In this document: piece by piece, positions 54,781 to 63,170 of the stretch
Position numbering within the stretch: position 1 is the stretch's first letter
How the letters are laid out: each line of letters starts with the position of its first letter
DNA from: Streptomyces sp. DHE7-1
GTDB lineage: Bacteria; Actinomycetota; Actinomycetes; Streptomycetales; Streptomycetaceae
Length of the DNA: 64,000 bases
Assembly: GCA_016432725.1 (NCBI GenBank)
Contig: JACJDG010000003.1
Span: 1,736,001-1,800,000 of the forward strand
Reading direction: 5' to 3'
Made by a program: the position numbers and the translations under genes
Notes under the pieces: generated by a model
The model's input: the letters and a program-made list of their open reading frames with translations, nothing else
Database searches by the model: none
Told to the model about the DNA's origin: nothing

Positions 54781-55988
54781 TGAGCGCTTCGCAGACCTCC
54801 GAGGTCCCCACTCTCCTCGTCAAGATCTTCGGCAAGGACAGGCCGGGCATCACGGCCGGCCTCTTCGACACCCTTGCCGCCTTCAGTGTCGACGTGGTCG
54901 ACATCGAGCAGGTCGTCACCCGGGGCCGCCTGGTGCTGTGCGCGCTGGTCACCCAGCCGCCGGCCGGGCTCGAGGGCGATCTGCGGTCCACGGTGCACAG
55001 CTGGGCCGAGTCGATGAAGATGCAGGCGGAGATCATCTCCGGGCGCGGCGACAACCAGCCGCGCGGACTCGGACGCTCCCTGGTGACCGTGCTCGGCCAC
55101 CCGCTCACGGCCGAGTCCACGGCGGCCATCGCCGCCCGCATCGCGAAGACCGGCGGCAACATCGACCGTATCTTCCGGCTCGCCAAGTACCCCGTGACCG
55201 CGGTGGAGTTCGCCGTCTCCGGAGTGGAGACGGCGCCGCTGCGCACGGCTCTGGCCTCGGACGCGGCGGCACTGGGTGTCGATGTCGCCGTGGTCTCGGC
55301 CGGCCTGCACCGGCGGGCCCAGCGGCTGGTGGTCATGGACGTGGACTCCACCCTCATCCAGGACGAGGTCATCGAGCTGTTCGCCGCGCACGCGGGCTGC
55401 GAGGACAAGGTCGCCGACGTGACGGCGGCGGCGATGCGCGGGGAGCTGGACTTCGAGCAGTCGCTGCACGCGCGCGTCGCGCTGCTGGAGGGGCTGGACG
55501 CCTCCGTGGTGGAGAAGGTGCGCGACGAGGTACGGCTGACGCCGGGCGCCCGCACGCTCATCCGCACCCTGAAGCGGCTCGGCTACCAGGTCGGCGTGGT
55601 CTCCGGCGGCTTCACACAGGTCACGGACGACCTGAAGGAACGCCTGGGGCTGGACTTCGCCCAGGCCAACACGCTGGAGATCGTCGACGGCAAGCTCACC
55701 GGGCGGGTCACCGGGGAGATCGTGGACCGTGCCGGCAAGGCCCGGCTGCTGCGCCGCTTCGCCGCCGAGGCCGGGGTGCCGCTGTCGCAGACGGTGGCGA
55801 TCGGCGACGGCGCCAACGACCTGGACATGCTGAACGCGGCCGGGCTGGGCGTCGCCTTCAACGCCAAGCCGGTGGTCCGCGAGGCCGCGCACACGGCGGT
55901 GAACTTCCCCTTCCTCGACACCGTGCTCTATCTGCTGGGCGTCACCCGCGAAGAGGTCGAGGCGGCCGACACGCACGACGAGGACTGA
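54781..55988 (+). CDS. serB: Phosphoserine phosphatase SerB
   Basis: Last step of serine synthesis. 402 residues. Two ACT domains (residues 10-90 with IFGKDRPGITAGLFDTL, and 100-175) precede a HAD phosphatase: motif I RLVVMDVDSTLIQDEVIELF with Asp187 and Asp189, motif II VGVVSGGFTQV, motif IV AIGDGANDLDML. ATG at 54781. Intact, with terminator after it. Confidence 0.96.
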
Positions 55989-56030
55989 GCCGCGCCGGTC
56001 CGGACGGCTCTCGTTCCGGCCGCGGACGTG

Positions 56031-56068
56031 AGGAGGGCCCGGCACCACGACGGTGCCGGGCCCTTCCT
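56031..56068. terminator. Bidirectional hairpin terminator
   Basis: Stem AGGAGGGCCCGGCACC / GGTGCCGGGCCCTTCCT around ACGAC, between convergent serB and the phosphatase gene. Confidence 0.9.
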
Positions 56069-56084
56069 CATGCCGTGCGTGCCG

Positions 56085-56603
56085 TCACTCGGAGGGCGCC
56101 CAGTAGTCCACCAGCGTGGCCGTACCGGGCTCCAGGCTCTTCCAGCCGCCGTCGAAGGTCAGCACCACGAAGGCGGCGGCCGGGAAGCCGCGGCGCTCCA
56201 TCCGCATGCGGGCGTCGCCCCCGGACTCGCCGGCCAGGACCTCGGCCAGTCCGTGCACGCCCGGGTTGTGGCCGATGAGGATCACGTTCTGCGCGTCGTC
56301 CGGGACCTCGTTGAGCGCGGCGATCAGCTCGCCGGGAGAGGCCTCGTAGACCCGCTCCTCGTAGACGGTTTTCGGCCGGTGCGCGAGTTCGTGGACGGCG
56401 AGCTTCCAGGTCTCGCGGGTCCGGACGGAGGTGGAGCACAGGGCAAGGTCGAAGGTGTAACCGGTGTCGGCCAGCTTGCGTCCCGCGACCGCGGCGTCCA
56501 TCCGGCCCCGCTCGGCGAGAGGGCGCTCATGGTCGGACACCTGGGGCCAGTCGGCTTTCGCATGCCGGAAGATGACGATCCTGCGGGGTTCTGCGACGCT
56601 CAT
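56085..56603 (-). CDS. SixA-type histidine phosphatase
   Basis: 172 residues. RHAK motif (RIVIFRHAKADW) with nucleophile His, LAERGRMDAAVAGRKL, SVRTRETW and the second His in VILIGHNPGVHGLA. SixA dephosphorylates phosphohistidines on phosphotransfer proteins; the target here is unknown. ATG at 56601-56603. Confidence 0.92.
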   Translation of the reverse strand: MSVAEPRRIVIFRHAKADWPQVSDHERPLAERGRMDAAVAGRKLADTGYTFDLALCSTSVRTRETWKLAVHELAHRPKTVYEERVYEASPGELIAALNEVPDDAQNVILIGHNPGVHGLAEVLAGESGGDARMRMERRGFPAAAFVVLTFDGGWKSLEPGTATLVDYWAPSE

Positions 56604-56681
56604 GGGTCCCAGCTTCGCATGAAACAGGCCACCCGGCGCAGGGAGTTGACATGGGGAATCACCGCGATCGCGGCTCCCGCG

Positions 56682-56888
56682 TCAACGGGCGAGGAGCTGC
56701 TGCGCGCGTTCCAGGAGCTGGGTGATCGCCGGGTCGCCGCCGGCCGCGTGGGCCTGCGACGGGTTCAGTATCAGCGCCAGCAGTACGGCGAAGGCGAGGA
56801 CGGGCAGGGCGAGGGCCCACCAGGGCAGCCGGATGCCGACGCCGCCCGTGGTCGCCGGGTGGGGCCGGGTGTGCGTACGGACCGGCAT
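56682..56888 (-). CDS. Small single-pass membrane protein
   Basis: 68 residues: a basic, Pro-rich start, one membrane helix (LPWWALALPVLAFAVLLALI) and an amphipathic end, PAITQLLERAQQLLAR. ATG at 56886-56888. No family recognised; similar small genes occur at this place in Streptomyces. Confidence 0.65.
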   Translation of the reverse strand: MPVRTHTRPHPATTGGVGIRLPWWALALPVLAFAVLLALILNPSQAHAAGGDPAITQLLERAQQLLAR

Positions 56889-57053
56889 GGTCGCCTCCGT
56901 GGGTCCTCGAGTGGTTCTGGCCGCCTGCCGCGGTCATGTCCCGAAGTTACGGAGTGCGGGGGCGCCGGCCCATCCGGTGACCCACCCACTTGACCCTGAC
57001 CCTGTCCCCTAGGGGATGGTGGGGACAGCCCCACCATCGGGGCACGGGGACGG

Positions 57054-57173
57054 TCAGGGCGAGGCGATCGTCGCGATGATGCCGATGATCACGAAGATGG
57101 CGAGGAACGAGCCGAGGACGAGCAGCAGCTTCTTCTGGCCGTTCTTGGGGTTCGGGTCGAGCACGGGCTCCAT
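57054..57173 (-). CDS. 39-residue membrane protein (SGM_5486-type transporter-associated protein)
   Basis: Very short gene: MEPVLDPNPKNGQKKLLLVL then a hydrophobic segment GSFLAIFVIIGIIATIAS. ATG at 57171-57173, stop at 57054-57056. The sequence matches what I recall of the SGM_5486 family, named for its place beside a transporter; here the MFS exporter is 142 bases upstream on the same strand. A hairpin (GGTGGGG / CCCCACC) near 57018-57036 lies past the stop. Confidence 0.75.
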   Translation of the reverse strand: MEPVLDPNPKNGQKKLLLVLGSFLAIFVIIGIIATIASP

Positions 57174-57315
57174 GCGCCCAGTCTCGCACCCTTCGTCCAC
57201 GCCGGGGACCCGGGGGGGCGGCCGGCCCGTCGGCCGGCGGCCGCGGGCGGCGGCAGACCCGGGCGGCGGCAGACCCGGGCGGCGGCAGACCCGGGCGGCG
57301 GCAGCGGCCGTGCGC

Positions 57316-58629
57316 TCAGGCCCGGCCCGCCTCGTCCTCCACCGTGCGGTCGCGCCCGGCGAGGAAGCCCACCGCCATCTGGGGCAGCATCAGGCCCGCC
57401 ATCAGGGCGATCGGCAGGCCCCAGCCGCCGCTGTGCTGGTAGAGCACGCCGACCAGCAGCGGGCCGGGGATGGAGATCAGATAGCCGGCGCTCTGCGCGA
57501 ACGCGGAGAGCTGGGCCACGCCCGCACCGGACCTGGCGCGCATGCCGACCATCGTCAGCGCGAGCGGGAAGGCGCAGTTGGAGACGCCGAGCAGCACGGC
57601 CCAGGCCCAGGCGCCGCCGGCCGGCGCCAGGTACAGGCCGGCGTATCCGGCGAGACCGCACACGCCCAGGGCCAGCACGATCGGCCCCTGGTGGGGCAGC
57701 CGGGTGGCGAGCCGCGGGATCACGAAGGCCAGGGGGACGCCCATCACCATGGTGACGGCGAGGAGCAGGCCCGCCGTACCGGCCGGGACACCGGCGTCCC
57801 GGAAGATCTGCGCCATCCAGCCCATGGTGACGTAGGCGGCGGTGGCCTGGAGCCCGAAGAAGACCGCGAGCGCCCAGGCGGTGCGGCTGCGGGTGATACG
57901 CAGCGGGGCCGCGTGGCCGTCCGGCGCGGTGCGCACCGGCTCCTGGGCGGGGGCCGCGCCTCTGTTCCGCACCAGCGGCAGCCAGGGCAATACAGCGGCG
58001 GCGGCGAGGCCCGCCCACACGGCGAGCCCGGACTGCCAGCCGCCGCCCAGCGCGCCGGTCAGCGGCACGGTCACCGCGGCGGCGAGGGAGGTGCCGAGGG
58101 CGAGGGCCATCGAGTACAGGCCGGTCATGGAGCCGACGCGGTCGGGGAACCAGCGCTTGACGATGACCGGCATCAGCACGTTGCTGACGGCTATGCCCAT
58201 CAGGGCGAGCGCGCTGGCGACGAGGAAGCCGGCCGTGCCGCCGGCGTACGGGCGTATCAGCAGGCCCGCGGCGATGGCGGCCATGCCGGCGCACACCACG
58301 GCGGCCGGTCCGAAGCGGCGGGCCAGGCGGGGCGCGGTGACACCGAAGACGGCGAAGCAGAGCGGGGGCACGGAGGTGAGCAGCCCGGCCACGCTGCCGC
58401 TCATGCCGAGCCCGTCGCGGACCTCCTCCAGCAGCGCGCCGAGGCTCGTGATGGCGGGCCGGAGGTTGAGCGCGGTCAGCACGATGCCGACGACGACCAG
58501 CCGGGCCGCCCACGCGCGCGTGGGCGGCGTCGTACGGGTCCCCGGCGCCGTGCTCGCGCCGCGTTCGGTCGAAGGCATCTCGGTACGGGTGTCCGCGATC
58601 CGCGTTTCCTCACTGGCCATGCCGCTCAT
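57316..58629 (-). CDS. MFS transporter, CynX/NimT (cyanate/nitroimidazole) type
   Basis: About 437 residues with 12 hydrophobic segments. The signature VVVGIVLTALNLRPAITSLG, LLTSVPPLCFAVFGVTAPRL and FAQSAGYLISIPGPLLVGVL places it in the CynX family; substrates are anions or drugs. ATG at 58627-58629, or 58618-58620. Starts only six bases from a palindrome, and is divergent from a GntR regulator. Intact. Confidence 0.9.
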   Translation of the reverse strand: MSGMASEETRIADTRTEMPSTERGASTAPGTRTTPPTRAWAARLVVVGIVLTALNLRPAITSLGALLEEVRDGLGMSGSVAGLLTSVPPLCFAVFGVTAPRLARRFGPAAVVCAGMAAIAAGLLIRPYAGGTAGFLVASALALMGIAVSNVLMPVIVKRWFPDRVGSMTGLYSMALALGTSLAAAVTVPLTGALGGGWQSGLAVWAGLAAAAVLPWLPLVRNRGAAPAQEPVRTAPDGHAAPLRITRSRTAWALAVFFGLQATAAYVTMGWMAQIFRDAGVPAGTAGLLLAVTMVMGVPLAFVIPRLATRLPHQGPIVLALGVCGLAGYAGLYLAPAGGAWAWAVLLGVSNCAFPLALTMVGMRARSGAGVAQLSAFAQSAGYLISIPGPLLVGVLYQHSGGWGLPIALMAGLMLPQMAVGFLAGRDRTVEDEAGRA

Positions 58630-58634
58630 CATAG

Positions 58635-58649
58635 AATCATGGGATGATT
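58635..58649. promoter_or_regulatory. Palindrome AATCAT-GGG-ATGATT, likely GntR operator
   Basis: Perfect 6-bp arms in the 73-base divergent region, just upstream of the MFS start. A bound regulator would cover the exporter's promoter or start. Confidence 0.6.
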
Positions 58650-58702
58650 GGTTGTCCACTCCCCCGGCGGCCACCGCCGGGAAGCCCGTGCGAAGGTGTG
58701 CC

Positions 58703-59395
58703 ATGCCTCTGAGCCACCCGCGCCGTGCGGCGCTCTCCGAGCAGGTCATCGCCGAGCTGCGCGCGCAGATCGCGTCCGGCGAGTGGCCCGTGGGATCGCG
58801 CATCCCGACCGAGCCGGAACTGGTGGAGCAGCTCGGCGTCGCCCGCAACACCGTCCGCGAGGCCGTACGGGCGCTCGCGCACAACGGCCTGCTGGACATC
58901 CGGCAGGGCTCGGGCACCTACGTCGCGGCGACGAGCGAGCTGGCCGGCGTGATGCAGCGCCGCTTCGCGGGGGCCGACCCCCGGCACATCGCGGAGCTGC
59001 GCTCGACGCTGGAGTCGGCGGCGGCGCGGCTGGCCGCCGAGCGGCGCAGCGAGAAGGACCTCAAGCAGCTCGACGCGCTGCTGGTGCGGCGCGAGGAGGC
59101 CTGGGAGTCGGGTGAGGCCGAGGCCTTCGTGACGGCCGACGCGACCTTCCACCTGGCCGTGGTGGCGGCCTCCCACAACGACGTCATGACGGCGATGTAC
59201 GCCGACCTGGGCGAGGTGCTGCGCGACTGGCTGCGCGCCGACGTGGGCGCGGGCCTGACACCGGAGACGCACATGGACCACGCCCGCCTGCTGGACGCCA
59301 TCCGCGCGGGTGACGCGCAGGCCGCGGCCGAGGAGGCCGCGAGCTATCCGTTCCTGTGCCGTCCGGACCGGTTCAGCGCGCCTTCTGGTGGCTGA
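58703..59395 (+). CDS. GntR-family (FadR subfamily) transcriptional regulator
   Basis: 230 residues. Winged-helix: LSEQVIAELRAQIASGEWPV, GSRIPTEPELVEQLGVARNT and VREAVRALAHNGLLDIRQGS. FCD ligand domain: ELRSTLESAAARLAAERR, FHLAVVAASHNDVMTAMYAD and DHARLLDAIRAGDAQAAAEE, with metal-binding Asp/His residues. ATG at 58703. Divergent from the MFS exporter it probably controls. Its 3' end overlaps the next gene's 3' end by 23 bases. Confidence 0.93.
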   Translation: MPLSHPRRAALSEQVIAELRAQIASGEWPVGSRIPTEPELVEQLGVARNTVREAVRALAHNGLLDIRQGSGTYVAATSELAGVMQRRFAGADPRHIAELRSTLESAAARLAAERRSEKDLKQLDALLVRREEAWESGEAEAFVTADATFHLAVVAASHNDVMTAMYADLGEVLRDWLRADVGAGLTPETHMDHARLLDAIRAGDAQAAAEEAASYPFLCRPDRFSAPSGG

Positions 59396-59722
59396 CCCAC
59401 ACCGAGCGGATCTCCTCCCAGCAGCGCCCGGTCAGGCGTACCGTCATGGCGGCGTCGGTGTTCACCGGGGCGCTGTCGGTGTCGATGTCCCACCAGCGGG
59501 CGCACTCGATGTGCAGGCGCACGCGGTCGGTGTCGACGTAGGGGTTGTGGCAGTAGGCGACCACGTGCGAGCCGGTGACGGCCGTGCGGCACGCGGCGCC
59601 GAACAGCTTCGGCGCGGGGGCTTGCCGTCGCTCACGCGCGTGTGGCACAGCGCGGCGTACGGCAGGCAGAGCACGAGGGAGACGGCCACGGTCACCGGGG
59701 CCAGGCTGCGGGACAGGCGCAC
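59373..59722 (-). CDS. Small secreted hypothetical protein, one apparent frameshift
   Basis: About 116 residues. Signal peptide RLSRSLAPVTVAVSLVLCLP to AALC, mature part with FGAACRTAVTGSHVVAYCHN and CARWWDIDTDSAPVNTDAAM then RLTGRCWEEIRSVWV, including several cysteines that may pair. One C-equivalent is missing in the G run at 59616-59620. ATG at 59720-59722. No family known to me. Confidence 0.7.
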
Positions 59723-59828
59723 AAGGGGACCTCCTCGGCCGGGCTGCGGAGGGATGCGCGAGGTGAACGCTGTCTCCAGGGTGCGCCGCCCGCTCCCCGC
59801 CCCGCCCGGCCGGATGAGCCGAACGAGT

Positions 59829-59867
59829 GACGCCCCGCTCCCCGCGCGCTGCGGGGAACGGGGCGTC
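59829..59867. terminator. Hairpin terminator after fabI
   Basis: GACGCCCCG-C-TCCCCGC pairs with GCGGGGA-A-CGGGGCGTC around a 5-base loop, about 57 bases past the fabI stop. Confidence 0.85.
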
Positions 59868-59923
59868 GACGTCGTGCGGGGCCCACCCGCGCCGTACGCG
59901 GGTCACCGGGCGCCGTGCGTCGC

Positions 59924-60691
59924 TCAGGCGCCGATGGCGTGCAGGCCGCCGTCCACGTGGACGATCTCGCCCGTGGTCTTCGGGAACCAGTCGCTGAGCA
60001 GGGCGACGATGCCGCGGCCGGCCGGCTCCGGGTCCTTCAGGTCCCACTCCAGCGGGGAGCGGGAGTCCCACACGGCGGCCAGGTCGCTGAAGCCCGGGAT
60101 GGACTTGGCGGCCATGGAGCCGAGCGGGCCCGCCGAGATCAGGTTGCAGCGGATGTTCTGCTTGCCCAGGTCGCGCGCGATGTAGCGGCTGGTCGCCTCG
60201 AGGGCGGCCTTGGCCGGGCCCATCCAGTCGTACTGCGGCCAGGCGAAGGACGCGTCGAAGGTGAGGCCGACGACCGAGCCGCCGTTCTGCATCAGCGGCA
60301 GGCAGGCCATGGTCAGCGCCTTCAGCGAGAACGCCGAGACGTGCATGGCGGTGGAGACCGACTCGAAAGGCGTGTTGAGGAAGTTGCCGCCGAGGGCGTC
60401 CTGCGGCGCGAAGCCGATGGAGTGGACGACGCCGTCGAGGCCGCCCAGCTCCTCGCCGACCACGTCGGCCAGGCGCGCGAGGTGCTCCTCGTTGGTGACG
60501 TCCAGCTCGATGACCTTGGTGGGCTTGGGGAGCTTCTTCGCGATGCGCTCCGTCAGCGTGGGCCGCGGGAAGGCGGTCAGGATGACCTCGGCGCCCTGCT
60601 CCTGGGCCAGCTTCGCGGCGTGGAAGGCGATGGAGGCCTCCGTCAGCACACCCGTGATCAGGATGCGCTTGCCCTCGAGAATTCCGCTCAT
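59924..60691 (-). CDS. fabI: Enoyl-[acyl-carrier-protein] reductase (FabI/InhA)
   Basis: NADH-dependent final reduction in fatty-acid elongation. 255 residues. The start GKRILITGVLTEASIAFHAA, then LDGVVHSIGFAPQDALGGNF, and catalytic Tyr154 and Lys161 in the QYDWMGPAKAALEA segment; ISAGPLGSMAAKSIPGF late. Close to the InhA type. ATG at 60689-60691, five bases after fabG stop. Intact. Confidence 0.96.
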   Translation of the reverse strand: MSGILEGKRILITGVLTEASIAFHAAKLAQEQGAEVILTAFPRPTLTERIAKKLPKPTKVIELDVTNEEHLARLADVVGEELGGLDGVVHSIGFAPQDALGGNFLNTPFESVSTAMHVSAFSLKALTMACLPLMQNGGSVVGLTFDASFAWPQYDWMGPAKAALEATSRYIARDLGKQNIRCNLISAGPLGSMAAKSIPGFSDLAAVWDSRSPLEWDLKDPEPAGRGIVALLSDWFPKTTGEIVHVDGGLHAIGA

Positions 60692-60696
60692 GGTGA

Positions 60697-61401
60697 TCAG
60701 TGACCCATTCCCAGTCCGCCGTCAACGGGGATGACGGCTCCAGTGATGTACGAGGCGTCGTCCGAGGCGAGGAACCGCACCGTCGCGGCGATCTCCTCCG
60801 GCTGCGCGTAGCGGCCGAGCGGCACCTGGGACACGATGTCCTTGCGCTGCTCGTCGCTGAGCACCTTGGTCATGTCGGTGTCGACGAAGCCGGGCGCGAC
60901 GACGTTGAAGGTGAGGTTGCGCGAGCCCAGCTCACGGGCGAGGGAGCGCGCGAAGCCGACCAGGGCGGCCTTGGAGGCGGCGTAGTTCGCCTGCCCCGCC
61001 GAGCCGAGCAGGCCGACCACCGAGGAGATCAGGACGACGCGGCCCTTGCGCGCCCGCAGCATGCCGCGGTTGGCGCGCTTGACGACGCGGAAGGTGCCGG
61101 TGAGGTTGGTGTCGATGACCGAGGTGAAGTCCTCCTCGGACATGCGCATCAGGAGCTGGTCCTTGGTGACGCCGGCGTTGGCGATCAGCACCTCGACCGG
61201 ACCGTGCTGCTCCTCGATCTCCTTGTAGGCCTGCTCCACCTGCTCGGGGTCGGTGATGTCGCACTTGACGGCGAGGAAGCCGGCCGGCGGCTCACCCGAG
61301 CGGTACGTGATCGCGACCTTGTCGCCGGCGTCGGCGAACGCGCGGGCGATGGCGAGGCCGATGCCCCGGTTGCCTCCGGTGACGAGAACCGAGCGGCTCA
61401 A
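60697..61401 (-). CDS. fabG: 3-oxoacyl-[acyl-carrier-protein] reductase FabG
   Basis: NADPH-dependent ketoacyl reduction in fatty-acid synthesis. 234 residues. VLVTGGNRGIGLAIARAFAD, NAGVTKDQLLMRMSEEDF, catalytic Ser127, Tyr140 and Lys144 (NYAASKAALVGF), and the end YITGAVIPVDGGLGMGH. TTG start at 61399-61401 with AGGGTGAT upstream. The fabG-fabI pair matches the mycobacterial mabA-inhA arrangement. Confidence 0.95.
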   Translation of the reverse strand: MSRSVLVTGGNRGIGLAIARAFADAGDKVAITYRSGEPPAGFLAVKCDITDPEQVEQAYKEIEEQHGPVEVLIANAGVTKDQLLMRMSEEDFTSVIDTNLTGTFRVVKRANRGMLRARKGRVVLISSVVGLLGSAGQANYAASKAALVGFARSLARELGSRNLTFNVVAPGFVDTDMTKVLSDEQRKDIVSQVPLGRYAQPEEIAATVRFLASDDASYITGAVIPVDGGLGMGH

Positions 61402-61516
61402 CGGATCACCCTTTCGATAGCGGTCTGATGCGGTACGGCACCCGCCCGAACACCTCGATGACAGGCGGCTTCATCGAAAACCTATCGGTAGCGCCCCTTC
61501 CGTGGGCAAGCGGGCA

Positions 61517-61546
61517 CCGACAGTGGCTGAACTGCGTCACTGTCGG
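61517..61546. promoter_or_regulatory. Inverted repeat CCGACAGTG-N12-CACTGTCGG
   Basis: Perfect 9-bp arms in the divergent region between fabG and tldD. Spacing (arm centres 21 bp apart, two helical turns) suits a dimeric repressor. Confidence 0.5.
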
Positions 61547-61647
61547 GTCCCTACAGAAAGCACGGTGCGCGCGGCGAAACGTGTGGTCCGGCGGGCCGCT
61601 GTCACGACATGATCGGACGGACAGGCCACGACAGCAGGGAGACCTCC

Positions 61648-63170
61648 GTGCCTCATTCCATCGACGAAGCCTTCACGGCGCTGCCGCTGAGGGCCCTGGC
61701 CGACGCCGCGCTGGCACGCGCGCGTGCGCTGGGGGCCGAGCATGCGGACTTCCGGTTCGAGCGGGTGCGCAGCGCGTCCTGGCGGCTGCGGGACGCCAGG
61801 CCCGCCGGATCGTCGGACACCACCGACCTCGGCTACGCGGTCCGGGTCGTGCACGGCGGTACGTGGGGCTTCGCGTCCGGGGTGGACCTGAGCCTGGACG
61901 CGGCCGCGAAGGTCGCCTCCCAGGCGGTGGCGATGGCGAAGCTCTCCGCGCAGGTCATCAGGGCGGCCGGCTCGGACGAGCGGGTGGAGCTGGCGGACGA
62001 GCCCGTGCACGCGGACCGCACGTGGATCTCGTCGTACGAGATCGACCCCTTCTCAGTGCCCGACGAGGAGAAGGCCGGGCTGCTGGCGGAGTGGAGCTCC
62101 CGGCTGCTGGCGGCGAACGGCGTGGACCACGTGGACGCCTCGCTGCTCACCGTGCACGAGAACAAGTTCTACGCGGACACCGCCGGCACCGTGACGACCC
62201 AGCAGCGGGTGCGGCTGCACCCGCAGCTCACGGCGGTGTCGGTGGACGAGTCGAGCGGTGAGTTCGACTCCATGCGGACCATCGCGCCGCCGGTGGGGCG
62301 GGGCTGGGAGTACCTGACGGGCACCGGCTGGGACTGGGACTCCGAGCTGGAGCGGATGCCGGAGCTGCTGGCGGAGAAGATGCGGGCGCCCAGCGTCGAG
62401 GCGGGCGTGTACGACCTGGTCGTCGACCCGTCCAACCTGTGGCTGACCATCCACGAGTCCATCGGGCACGCCACCGAGCTGGACCGCGCCCTCGGCTACG
62501 AGGCCGCCTACGCCGGCACCTCCTTCGCCACCTTCGACCAGCTCGGCAAGCTCCGGTACGGCTCCGAGCTGATGAACGTCACCGGCGACCGGACCGCCGA
62601 GCACGGCCTCGCGACCGTCGGCTACGACGACGAGGGCGTCGAGGCCCAGTCCTGGGACCTGGTGAAGGACGGCACGCTGGTGGGCTACCAGCTCGACCGG
62701 CGGATCGCGCGGCTGACCGGGTTCGAGCGGTCAAACGGGTGCGCGTTCGCCGACTCGCCGGGGCACGTGCCGGTGCAGCGCATGGCCAACGTGTCGCTGC
62801 GGCCGGATCCGGCGGGGCTGTCCACCGAGGACCTGATCGGGGGCGTCGACCGCGGCATCTACGTCGTCGGCGACCGGTCCTGGTCGATCGACATGCAGCG
62901 CTACAACTTCCAGTTCACCGGGCAGCGCTTCTTCCGCATCGAGAACGGCCGGATCACCGGGCAGCTCAAGGACGTCGCCTACCAGGCGACGACCACCGAC
63001 TTCTGGGGCTCGATGGCCGCCGTGGGCGGACCGGGACCTATGTCCTCGGCGGCGCCTTCAACTGCGGCAAGGCCCAGCCGGGCCAGGTGGCCGCCGTGTC
63101 CCACGGGTGCCCCTCCGCCCTGTTCCGGGGCGTCAACATTCTGAACACCACCCAGGAGGCCGGTCGATGA
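61648..63170 (+). CDS. tldD: TldD metalloprotease, one apparent frameshift
   Basis: One half of the TldD/TldE heterodimeric protease that trims modified peptides and unfolded proteins. About 508 residues. Zinc motif HESIGHATELD (HExxxH), then GDRTAEHGLATVGYDDEGVE and DRSWSIDMQRYNFQFTGQRF. GTG at 61648-61650 behind AGGGAG. The C-terminus (YVLGGAFNCGKAQPGQVAAV, GVNIL) is reached after adding one G in the run at 63033-63035. The stop overlaps the tldE start (ATGA). Confidence 0.92.
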
